Assembly (NCBI GenBank): GCA_013202935.1
Contig: JABMRG010000140.1
Location: forward strand, 1 to 5,578
Origin: Candidatus Omnitrophota bacterium
Lineage (GTDB): Bacteria; Omnitrophota; Gorgyraeia; JABMRG01
Reading direction: 5' to 3'
DNA: 5,578 nt
Shown piece after piece: positions 1 to 5,578 of the stretch. Position 1 is the stretch's first letter. Every line of letters begins with the position of its first letter. Position numbers and translations under genes: made by a program. Below the pieces are notes generated by a model. The model made no database searches, had not been told where the DNA came from, and saw only the letters and a program-made list of their open reading frames with translations.

Positions 1-222
1 AAACTTGAGAAGCTTGTTGGTAAAAACGAGGAATCGCTTGGCATAAGGAGAGCAAAGAGGAAACCCCAGTCGAGTTATGAATCAAAAGCATACTATGTGA
101 AGGGAAGAACAAGAAGAGGCCATCAGGTAGTATTTAAAGGCGATAAAGGCTTGATAGGTAAGGCCGTCTCTGTTAAAATAAAAGATGTTGAGAGCAATAC
201 TCTCGTAGGGGAGTTAGCATGA
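1..222 (+). CDS. miaB: MiaB tRNA methylthiotransferase, C-terminal fragment (TRAM domain)
   Basis: This is the last 73 codons of a gene that begins before the window, in frame from base 1 to a TGA at 220-222. The visible part is a TRAM domain, the RNA-binding beta-barrel at the end of MiaB. It shows the GRT motif (residues 55-57 of the fragment: G35, R36, T37 by local numbering), then VVF, LIG, a VSVKI strand and a closing N-x-L-x-GEL, which is the usual MiaB ending. MiaB is a radical-SAM iron-sulfur enzyme that adds a methylthio group to i6A37 of tRNA, giving ms2i6A37. The catalytic domains and their cysteines are outside the window. RimO and MtaB are related enzymes, but the terminal motif and the nearby miaA favour MiaB. 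The stop codon overlaps the next start as ATGA, indicating translational coupling. Confidence 0.86.
   Translation, partial: KLEKLVGKNEESLGIRRAKRKPQSSYESKAYYVKGRTRRGHQVVFKGDKGLIGKAVSVKIKDVESNTLVGELA
207..213 (+). promoter_or_regulatory. Ribosome binding site for the TPR-SPOR gene
   Basis: The sequence AGGGGAG lies inside the last codons of miaB, five bases before the ATG at 219. It supports that start even though it overlaps the miaB stop. Confidence 0.7.
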
Positions 223-977
223 AATATTTATCGATATTCTTACTATGCCTGTTTATAATCAGCATCTCTAACACTTGCCTTGCTAGCGAAGCTATGTTGG
301 AGAGGGCATGGGCCCTTTACCTAAAAGGCGATTACACGAAATCGGCAGACACGTGCCGTGTTATGTCAAAGAGCAAGATGCTGGGTGAAAAAGGCCATTA
401 TCTTATGGGCCTTAACTTTCTTAAGCTAAAGGATGCTGATGAGGCCAGGAAGAGTTTTACTTTTGTGCTGGAAAATTATCCTGATTCGAGCCTGAAATCA
501 GAATTGCTTTTAGGCACTGCCGACTCCTATTATCTTGGAGAAGATTTTAGAATGGCAGAGGAGTATTATAAGAGACTATTAATGACATCTAAGGGAATAG
601 ACTATGCCAGCATAGCCTATTTTAAATTAGGCAAAGCGCAACAGAAACAGGGCAAGTTCAAGGAGGCCCGCTCCAATTTTTCTAAAGTGGTACGTGATTA
701 TCCTTTAAGCCTGGAAGTGAATGAAGCCAAAGAATGCCTTAAGGCATCAGCCCAGTTTTTTAGTGTGCAGGTCGGCGTCTTCTCCAAGAGAGAAAACGCT
801 AAAAGGCTGGCCGATACCCTGACCTCCAAAGGGTATGATCCTTATATAGAGAAGATATATAATAATGATAAACTTGCCTACCGCGTTAAGGCAGGTACCT
901 TTAGCAGCAGAGGGCGTGCTCAAACATTAGCAGACAAACTAGAAAGAGAAGGTTTCTCCGTCAGAATATATCCTTAA
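219..977 (+). CDS. Secreted TPR-repeat protein with C-terminal SPOR domain
   Basis: This 252-residue protein begins with a short lysine-bearing N-terminus and a hydrophobic stretch (about residues 4-17), which forms a Sec signal peptide. Cleavage probably falls near residues 22-25 (ALA/SEA-like context). Cys20 is not in a good lipobox, so a lipoprotein is unlikely. Residues about 26-175 are helical TPR-like repeats, with recurring patterns such as Y-x-x-G-x-x-x-x-A (around 34-43 and 134-150) and two NYP/DYP repeat ends at 86-88 and 160-162. Residues about 180-252 form a SPOR domain, with a Q-V-G-V-F strand at 184-188 and the matching R-V-K-A-G-x-F strand in the second half. SPOR domains bind peptidoglycan stripped of side peptides, usually at division sites, and TPRs mediate protein contacts. 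The inference is an exported envelope or division protein of unknown specific role. It sits between miaB and miaA, overlapping them by 4 bases and 1 base. Confidence 0.85.
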   Translation: MKYLSIFLLCLFIISISNTCLASEAMLERAWALYLKGDYTKSADTCRVMSKSKMLGEKGHYLMGLNFLKLKDADEARKSFTFVLENYPDSSLKSELLLGTADSYYLGEDFRMAEEYYKRLLMTSKGIDYASIAYFKLGKAQQKQGKFKEARSNFSKVVRDYPLSLEVNEAKECLKASAQFFSVQVGVFSKRENAKRLADTLTSKGYDPYIEKIYNNDKLAYRVKAGTFSSRGRAQTLADKLEREGFSVRIYP

Positions 978-1891
978 TGAAAGATATCATCTTTTTGGTA
1001 GGGCCTACTGCTGTAGGCAAGACCGAAACCTCCATCCATTTAGCAAAAAAGATCAATGCTGAGATAATATCCTGCGACTCCATGCAGGTCTATAAGGGTA
1101 TGGATATCGGTACTCAAAAACCGACCCCCGCGCAACTTAAGAAAGTACCCCACCATATTGTGGACATAATAAACCCTGCAAGAAACTTCAGCGTTGCCCT
1201 GTATAGAAAAAAAGCCATAGATGAGATTAAAAAGATTCATAGAAAGAAGAAAGTGCCGCTTTTTGTTGGTGGGACCGCTTTATATATGAAGGCCATGGTA
1301 GATGGGTTATTTCCAGCGCCTTCTGCAGATAGGGCTTTGAGAAAAAGGCTTCTAAGGCAAGAAGAGTGTAAAGGCAAAGGCTTTTTATATAAGAGGCTGC
1401 TTAAGGTTGATAAGCAGACAGCAAAACTCCTGCATCCAAATGATACACGCCGCATCATAAGGGCGCTTGAGGTCTATATTCAGACAAAAAAGCCTATGCA
1501 TGAGCTTAAGAAAAGAACAAAAGGCCTAAAGGACTTATACAATATAAAGATATTCTGCCTAAGTTGCGCAAGAGAAAAACTTTATGAGAAAATAAACAGG
1601 CGTGTTGATATGATGTTTAAGAAAGGCCTGGTAGCAGAATGTAGGCGATTAAAGCAAAGAAGGCTCTCAATGACAGCAAAGCAGGCCTTAGGGTATAAGG
1701 AGGTATTTGATTTTCTTGATAAGAAAACCGTACTAAAAGATGCAAAGGAGCTTATCAAGCAAAGAACGCGCAATTTTGCAAAGAGGCAGCTCTCCTGGTT
1801 CCGGAATGATAAAAGAATAATCTGGATAGATTCTAATAATGGGCCTTCGAAAGAAATCGCAGAAAGACTATATAAGTTATGTATGAAGTAA
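977..1891 (+). CDS. miaA: tRNA dimethylallyltransferase MiaA
   Basis: MiaA transfers a dimethylallyl group from DMAPP to N6 of A37 in tRNAs reading UNN codons; MiaB then methylthiolates the product. The 304 residues match the usual length. Visible landmarks are the P-loop GPTAVGKT (9-16), the DSMQVYKG segment with the likely catalytic Asp34 (35-41 follow it), the HHIVDI motif (59-64), GGTALY with the conserved Thr100 (98-103), HPND-x-RR-x-x-RALEVY (153-167), QALGYKE (236-242) and the C-terminal TR-x-FAKRQ-x-x-WFR (264-276). All expected motifs are intact. The ATG shares its first base with the TAA of the SPOR gene (TAATG) and no clear Shine-Dalgarno sequence precedes it, so translation probably depends on termination and restart. 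Its last 13 bases overlap hflX. The gene lies in the same apparent operon as miaB, its partner in the pathway. Confidence 0.97.
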   Translation: MKDIIFLVGPTAVGKTETSIHLAKKINAEIISCDSMQVYKGMDIGTQKPTPAQLKKVPHHIVDIINPARNFSVALYRKKAIDEIKKIHRKKKVPLFVGGTALYMKAMVDGLFPAPSADRALRKRLLRQEECKGKGFLYKRLLKVDKQTAKLLHPNDTRRIIRALEVYIQTKKPMHELKKRTKGLKDLYNIKIFCLSCAREKLYEKINRRVDMMFKKGLVAECRRLKQRRLSMTAKQALGYKEVFDFLDKKTVLKDAKELIKQRTRNFAKRQLSWFRNDKRIIWIDSNNGPSKEIAERLYKLCMK

Positions 1892-3141
1892 AAGAGTATT
1901 CAAAAGAAAGAGTAATATTGGTAACCGTTGCCTTACGTGAAGATAAGCAGAAAGGCTGGGGCCCAGAGGAGAGCCACGCTGAGATAAAAGAGCTCGCCTT
2001 GTCAAGCGGAGTTAATATTGTGGATGAGGTGCTGGCAAAGATAGATACACCTACGCCAAACTACCTTGTAGGAAAAGGTAAGGCTAATGAGATATATGAG
2101 ATAGTCCATTCCCATGGTAAAGATATAAAGGCTGTGCTATTTAGTGAGGATCTATCCAGTACACAACAGAGGAACCTGGAGAAGACCCTGGGCGTAAAAA
2201 TAATAGACCGCACACAGCTGATACTTGATATATTCTCCCAAAGAGCAAACACGAATGAAGGTAAGCTACAGGTTGAGTTAGCGCAGCTGGAGTATCGTTT
2301 GCCCAGGCTTTCAGGCTTAGGTATAAAACTTTCACGTCTTGGAGGTGGTATAGGTACGCGCGGCCCGGGCGAAAAGATGCTAGAGACTGATCTCAGGGGC
2401 TTAAGGCGCAAGATTAAATTTATCAAGAGCGATCTTGAATCCTTGAGTAAAAGACGTAGGAAGATGAGGCAGAACAGAATGGAACATTCGGTTGCCACTG
2501 TAGCTGTAATAGGATATACAAATGCCGGAAAATCCACATTCCTCAATAGTATTACAGCATCAGATGTAGTAGCAGATAACCGTTTATTCAGTACGCTGGA
2601 TCTGACTTCACGACGATATACATTACCCAATAATCAGAGAGTCCTATTTGTAGATACAGTTGGATTTATACATAAACTTCCCCATAACCTTATTGAGGCT
2701 TTTAAGGCAACATTAGAAGAGGTAAAAGAGGCAGACCTGCTATTGCATATCCTGGATATAAGCAATCCAAAGGCAAGTGAACAGTTTGATGCTGTATATG
2801 AAGTTCTTAAAGAACTGGAGTCTGAATCCAAGCCTATCATAACAGCCCTTAATAAAGCAGATTTAGTAGAGAATGAGCATATCATAGAGCGTTTTTGTAG
2901 AAGCATAACAGATAGTATGCCGATATCAGCACTTAAAGGAACAGGATTTAAAGGCCTCATCTCACTTATAGGAGAAAATCTTGATTCTCAAGTTGAGCAG
3001 ATTGAACTGCTTATTCCTCATAGTAGAATGTCCCTCTTAAGCAAGATATACGAGGAAGGCAGAGTTATCGAAAGAGAGGATACTCCCCAAGGCATCCGCA
3101 TTAAGGCTACGATACCCCACTACCTCAAGCTAAAGTTGTAA
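1879..3141 (+). CDS. hflX: GTPase HflX, ribosome-associated
   Basis: HflX is a cytoplasmic GTPase that binds the 50S subunit and, in studied bacteria, splits stalled ribosomes under stress. The 420-residue length is normal. The N-terminal HflX domain shows P-N-Y-L-V-G-K-G-K (about 59-67), QQRNLE, and the glycine-rich hinge GGGIGTRGPGE (155-165). A basic coiled-coil linker follows (about 170-205). The GTPase domain has G1 GYTNAGKS (212-219), G2 Thr239 in STLD, G3 DTVGF (259-263), G4 NKAD (325-328) and a G5-like SALKG (350-354). A C-terminal domain with the I-P-x-x-x-x-x-L-L-S-x-I-Y-E-E-G pattern closes the protein. The hinge is normally followed by TQLETDRR; here it reads KMLETDLR. The ATG is the only reasonable start: it lies 13 bases inside miaA, has no strong ribosome binding site, and the conserved domain begins about ten residues later. 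In enterobacteria hfq lies between miaA and hflX; it is absent here. Confidence 0.96.
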   Translation: MYEVKEYSKERVILVTVALREDKQKGWGPEESHAEIKELALSSGVNIVDEVLAKIDTPTPNYLVGKGKANEIYEIVHSHGKDIKAVLFSEDLSSTQQRNLEKTLGVKIIDRTQLILDIFSQRANTNEGKLQVELAQLEYRLPRLSGLGIKLSRLGGGIGTRGPGEKMLETDLRGLRRKIKFIKSDLESLSKRRRKMRQNRMEHSVATVAVIGYTNAGKSTFLNSITASDVVADNRLFSTLDLTSRRYTLPNNQRVLFVDTVGFIHKLPHNLIEAFKATLEEVKEADLLLHILDISNPKASEQFDAVYEVLKELESESKPIITALNKADLVENEHIIERFCRSITDSMPISALKGTGFKGLISLIGENLDSQVEQIELLIPHSRMSLLSKIYEEGRVIEREDTPQGIRIKATIPHYLKLKL

Positions 3142-3148
3142 AAAATCC

Positions 3149-3176
3149 TTGACAAAAATCAAAATAATGGTAGAAT
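3149..3176 (+). promoter_or_regulatory. Sigma-70-type promoter of the hrcA-grpE-dnaK operon
   Basis: A perfect -35 box TTGACA (3149-3154) and a -10 box TAGAAT (3171-3176, five of six matches to TATAAT) are separated by 16 bases. Transcription should start near 3182-3184, leaving a leader of about 52 bases before hrcA. The -35 box begins only seven bases after the hflX stop. Its placement just upstream of CIRCE fits a housekeeping promoter controlled by HrcA repression rather than by a heat-shock sigma factor. The boxes are read directly; the activity is inferred. Confidence 0.85.
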
Positions 3177-3189
3177 TGTAATTCCTAAT

Positions 3190-3216
3190 TTAGCACTCTT
3201 AATACTAGAGTGCTAA
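3190..3216 (+). promoter_or_regulatory. CIRCE operator (HrcA binding site)
   Basis: This is a perfect 9-base inverted repeat, TTAGCACTC (3190-3198) and GAGTGCTAA (3208-3216), with a 9-base spacer. It matches the CIRCE consensus TTAGCACTC-N9-GAGTGCTAA at every arm position. It lies just downstream of the predicted transcription start, so bound HrcA would block initiation or early elongation. In RNA the same repeat could form a nine-pair stem in the leader, which in other species affects mRNA stability. The protein that should bind it is encoded by the next gene. Confidence 0.98.
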
Positions 3217-3225
3217 TTCTCAAAA

Positions 3226-3232
3226 AGGTGAT
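3226..3232 (+). promoter_or_regulatory. Ribosome binding site for hrcA
   Basis: AGGTGAT matches the 5'-side extension of the Shine-Dalgarno consensus (AAGGAGGTGATC), so it can pair with the 16S tail over seven bases. It ends three bases before the ATG at 3236 and begins ten bases after CIRCE, and it fixes the hrcA start. Confidence 0.75.
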
Positions 3233-3235
3233 AAG

Positions 3236-4276
3236 ATGGCTATAAAAGATCTGAATATAAGAAGAGACAAGATATTGGGTATGATAATTGATACCTATAT
3301 CAATAATGCTACGCCTATCGCCTCACGCGCAATAAGCAGAAAACTACGCATGAGCCTAAGCCCCGCTACTATTCGTAATGTCATGTCTGATCTTGAAGAA
3401 GACGGCCTTATCACACACCCGCACACTTCAGCAGGAAGAATACCCACTGAAAAGGGGTACCGCTACTACATAGATAAGCTTATGAGTGCTGTATTGCTTA
3501 CTGAAGAAGAAAAGAGAAGAGTAGATAGAGAGTTTAAGTCAAGGGTAAATGAGATAAACGACATTCTTGATAAGGCCACACATGTACTCTCTTCTGTAAC
3601 TAACCAGGCTGGGATAGTATTATTTCCGTTTTTGCAAAAAAGTGAATTCAGCCATGTGGAGCTTATAAGATTAAATGGTAGTAAAATCCTTGTAGTGCTT
3701 ATGGCTAAAACAGGTTTTACCAAGGATTTTGTTATTGAGCCTAACGATGAGATAGAAGATGGTGAGCTTACACGGATAGCCAATTTTATAAATAACAACA
3801 TAGGCAAAGGTTCCTTAAATAGCATAAGAAAAGAAATCATGCAAAAACTACTTGCTGAGAGGGACTCTTTCTACTATATTCTTGAAAAGGCAAAAGCTAT
3901 TATCGATACTATCATCGATATCTTGAAACAGAACAGGATATACCTTGACGGCAGAGCCCACATGGCAGATCAGCCGGAATTCAATGATATACATAAACTA
4001 AAAAACCTATTTAGAAAGCTGGAAGATAAGGATTTTATGTTTTCGCTGCTTAAAAGGTCTTTAGATGCTGATGGCGTGCATGTATATATTGGCTCAGAAC
4101 TGGGCTATGATGGCATGGAAGACTGCAGCCTTATAACCTGCAACTATTGCATAGGAGATGCCTCCTGCGGTACAGTGGGAGTATTAGGGCCGACCAGGAT
4201 GGAATATCCAAAACTTATATCTATGGTAAATTATGTGGCAGCGAGGATAAGTAGACATTTAAGTGGAGGGGAGTAG
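3236..4276 (+). CDS. hrcA: Heat-inducible transcription repressor HrcA
   Basis: HrcA represses class I heat-shock operons by binding CIRCE as a dimer; its active fold is maintained by GroEL in well-studied species. The 346 residues fit the family. Residues about 8-80 form the winged helix-turn-helix domain, with the recognition segment SPATIRNVMSDLEE (42-55) and the wing signature SAGRIPTEKGYRYY (65-78). The middle is the GAF-like dimerisation domain with its inserted segment. The C-terminus carries the family ending GPTRM-x-Y (318-324) and a final amphipathic helix. The first gene of its own operon, it sits 19 bases after CIRCE, so autoregulation is expected. Odd feature: all four cysteines of the protein lie within residues 297-311 (C-x4-C-x2-C-x5-C). 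The first position is often Cys in HrcA, while I do not recall the other three as conserved. The stop is directly followed by the grpE ATG. Confidence 0.97.
   Translation: MAIKDLNIRRDKILGMIIDTYINNATPIASRAISRKLRMSLSPATIRNVMSDLEEDGLITHPHTSAGRIPTEKGYRYYIDKLMSAVLLTEEEKRRVDREFKSRVNEINDILDKATHVLSSVTNQAGIVLFPFLQKSEFSHVELIRLNGSKILVVLMAKTGFTKDFVIEPNDEIEDGELTRIANFINNNIGKGSLNSIRKEIMQKLLAERDSFYYILEKAKAIIDTIIDILKQNRIYLDGRAHMADQPEFNDIHKLKNLFRKLEDKDFMFSLLKRSLDADGVHVYIGSELGYDGMEDCSLITCNYCIGDASCGTVGVLGPTRMEYPKLISMVNYVAARISRHLSGGE
4265..4273 (+). promoter_or_regulatory. Ribosome binding site for grpE
   Basis: GGAGGGGAG lies in the last codons of hrcA (encoding the terminal Gly-Gly-Glu). Its GGAGG core is seven bases before the grpE ATG, a strong site that also supports coupling to hrcA translation. 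Confidence 0.8.
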
Positions 4277-4864
4277 ATGAAAGATAAGAATAAAAAAGTT
4301 GATTCAAAAGCCCTTGAAGCAGAGCTTAAGATTCTGCGTGAAGAATTGGCAAAGAAGGACGATTGCCAGGATAAGCTATTAAGGCTTCAGGCAGAGTTTG
4401 ATAACTTCAGAAAGAGATCTTTTAAAGAAAAGCAGGAATTTATAAAATATGCAAATGAAGGCCTTGTCTTAGATCTTGTAGGTATGTTAGATAACTTTGA
4501 GCGCAGCATAAAGGCAGCTGATCAGAAAAAAGATTTTAAACTTCTTCATCAGGGTGTTGATATGGTAGCAAGGCAGTTGCATAAATTGCTTGAAGAAAAA
4601 GGGCTTAAGAAGATAAAGAGTGTAGGAGAGAAGTTTGATCCTAATAAGCACGAAGCAATAGAGGTTGTAGATTCAGAAGATGCAGAAGAAGGCCAGATAT
4701 TGGATGAACTGCAGCCAGGGTATATGTTAAATGAGAGGGTAATAAGGCCTGCAATGGTCAAGGTAGTCAAAAGTAAAGAAGAAGAACCAGAAATAAAAGA
4801 ACAAGAAAGCCAAAAGGCAGAAGAACAAGAACAGAAGGATCAAAAAGAAAAAGAGGAGGAATAG
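4277..4864 (+). CDS. grpE: Nucleotide exchange factor GrpE with charged C-terminal tail
   Basis: GrpE is the dimeric co-chaperone that releases ADP from DnaK and may act as a thermosensor. The 195 residues include a short charged N-terminus (1-30) leading into the long dimerisation helix (about 12-60, with the LLRLQAEFDNFRKR signature at 34-47). Next come the DNFERS segment (72-77) and the HQGVDM motif (91-96). The C-terminal beta domain (about 115-164) has F-D-P-x-x-H-E-A (120-127) and the family signature GYMLNERVIRPAMVKV (148-163). The final 30 residues (166-195) are low complexity, built only from E, K, Q, D, S, P, A and I, and extend past the usual end of the fold. Most GrpE proteins carry such disordered charge at the N-terminus instead. 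The gene starts one base after the hrcA stop, and dnaK follows after three bases. Confidence 0.97.
   Translation: MKDKNKKVDSKALEAELKILREELAKKDDCQDKLLRLQAEFDNFRKRSFKEKQEFIKYANEGLVLDLVGMLDNFERSIKAADQKKDFKLLHQGVDMVARQLHKLLEEKGLKKIKSVGEKFDPNKHEAIEVVDSEDAEEGQILDELQPGYMLNERVIRPAMVKVVKSKEEEPEIKEQESQKAEEQEQKDQKEKEEE
4854..4859 (+). promoter_or_regulatory. Ribosome binding site for dnaK
   Basis: A consensus AGGAGG core lies eight bases before the dnaK ATG. It is inside the last codons of grpE, where it helps encode the run of glutamates that ends that protein, so coding and ribosome-binding roles share these bases. Confidence 0.85.
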
Positions 4865-4867
4865 AAG

Positions 4868-5578
4868 ATGGCAAAGGTAATTGGAATCGATTTAGGTACA
4901 TCAAACTCAGCTGCATCTGTGATGGAGGGCGGAAAGCCTACAATTATACCATCTGCAGAAGGTGCAGGAGTTGCAAGTGGTAAGGCATTTCCATCAGTAG
5001 TAGCATTTACAAAAGATGGGCAGAAGCTTGTTGGCGAACCTGCAAAAAGGCAGGCAAGTGTAAATCCTGAAGGAACAGTGCTTGCGGCAAAGAGGCAAAT
5101 GGGCACAGACCATAAGTTTAATATTTATAGCAAGGAGTATACTCCCCAGCAGATATCAGCTTTTGTGCTTCAGAAGATAAGACAAGATGCAGAGGCATAT
5201 CTCGGAGATGAGGTAAAAGAGGCTGTTGTTACTGTGCCAGCATATTTTGATGATAACCAGCGCCAGGCTACTAAAGATGCAGGAAAGATAGCAGGCCTTG
5301 AGGTTTTAAGAATCGTTAATGAACCTACTGCAGCGTGCCTTGCCTATGGATTAAATAAGGTTGGCAAAGAGTTAAAGATAATGGTATTTGATTTTGGCGG
5401 CGGAACACTTGATGTTACCATAATGGAGATGTGGGCAGAAGGCGGTTTTAAAGTGCTCTCTACAAGTGGTGATACCCATCTTGGCGGAACAGACATGGAC
5501 AATGTTTTAATAGATTTTGTTGCGGAGGACTTTAAAAAACAGAATCGCATAGATATACGTAACGATAAAATGGCTATG
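4868..5578 (+). CDS. dnaK: Chaperone DnaK (Hsp70), N-terminal 237 residues, cut by window end
   Basis: This is the first 237 codons of an Hsp70 ATPase domain; the rest, including the substrate-binding domain, is beyond the window. Visible ATPase motifs are phosphate-1 IGIDLGTSNS (5-14), the catalytic-type Lys75 in AKRQMG, VPAYFDDNQRQATKDAG (123-139) with the linker-signalling Pro124 and Arg132, NEPTAA with Glu152 (151-156), phosphate-2 FDFGGGTLD (174-182) and GDTHLGG (201-207). All key residues are present. Compared with E. coli DnaK, the stretch from Thr11 to the catalytic Lys is five residues longer. The stretch from that Lys to the conserved Pro is 24 residues shorter (49 against 73). The usual GRTTPSVV reads with an AFPSVV pattern preceded by extra residues. 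Ala codons are mostly GCA (17 of 26). DnaK works with GrpE, encoded just upstream, and DnaJ, expected downstream. Confidence 0.97.
   Translation, partial: MAKVIGIDLGTSNSAASVMEGGKPTIIPSAEGAGVASGKAFPSVVAFTKDGQKLVGEPAKRQASVNPEGTVLAAKRQMGTDHKFNIYSKEYTPQQISAFVLQKIRQDAEAYLGDEVKEAVVTVPAYFDDNQRQATKDAGKIAGLEVLRIVNEPTAACLAYGLNKVGKELKIMVFDFGGGTLDVTIMEMWAEGGFKVLSTSGDTHLGGTDMDNVLIDFVAEDFKKQNRIDIRNDKMAM

Noticed and set aside
219..300. TPR-SPOR protein as a lipoprotein
   Set aside because: Cys20 is preceded by S-N-T rather than a lipobox such as L-A-G, so a signal peptidase I site is more likely.
2061..2630. A 189-codon minus-strand open frame opposite hflX
   Set aside because: It lies wholly inside a gene with intact HflX motifs, its translation looks like no family I know, and it has no convincing start context. 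The shorter minus-strand frames opposite miaA, hflX, hrcA, grpE and dnaK were rejected for the same reason.
3190..3220. Inverted repeat after hflX as a Rho-independent terminator
   Set aside because: The arms match CIRCE exactly, the loop is nine bases, the stem is not GC-rich and no T-run follows it. It lies downstream of a good promoter.
4124..4168. HrcA cysteine cluster as a classical zinc finger or [4Fe-4S] ferredoxin motif
   Set aside because: The C-x4-C-x2-C-x5-C spacing matches no standard finger or ferredoxin motif that I know; it is kept only as an open finding.
1..5578. CRISPR arrays, insertion sequences, tRNA or rRNA genes
   Set aside because: No spaced direct repeats, transposase-like frames, terminal inverted repeats or tRNA-like cloverleaf sequences were seen, and nearly every base is in a recognisable coding gene.

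Overview
The window is a gene-dense, all plus-strand stretch of a bacterial chromosome. It holds the end of one gene, five complete genes and the start of a seventh. The organism is a bacterium: it has miaB/miaA, a consensus sigma-70-type promoter, and HrcA with a perfect CIRCE operator. A secreted TPR-SPOR protein suggests a cell with peptidoglycan and probably a periplasm. The DnaK N-terminus belongs to an unusual branch of the family. From memory it resembles the DnaK of Thermoplasma-type archaea and of some candidate phyla such as Omnitrophota. A lineage of that kind is a plausible guess, but the window does not prove it. The base composition looks moderately AT-rich, and I see no sign of mobile DNA.

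Left half (1-3141): an overlapping gene train of miaB (3' end only), a TPR-SPOR envelope protein, miaA and hflX. Neighbours overlap by 4, 1 and 13 bases, so they look like one translationally coupled operon whose promoter lies upstream of the window. MiaA and MiaB act one after the other on A37 of tRNAs that read UNN codons. HflX is a ribosome-associated GTPase often found near miaA. The SPOR protein is not obviously related to these functions.

Junction (3142-3235): the only real intergenic region. It holds a promoter with a perfect -35 box and a good -10 box, then a perfect 27-base CIRCE element in the predicted 5' leader, then a Shine-Dalgarno sequence. No Rho-independent terminator separates it from hflX.

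Right half (3236-5578): the class I heat-shock operon hrcA-grpE-dnaK, with dnaK cut off by the window end after 237 codons. HrcA should repress the operon by binding CIRCE. GrpE exchanges nucleotide on DnaK, and dnaJ probably follows outside the window. Points worth a second look are the DnaK indels, a cluster of four cysteines at the C-terminal end of HrcA, and a charged C-terminal tail on GrpE whose codons carry the dnaK ribosome binding site. No wholly new system was found.
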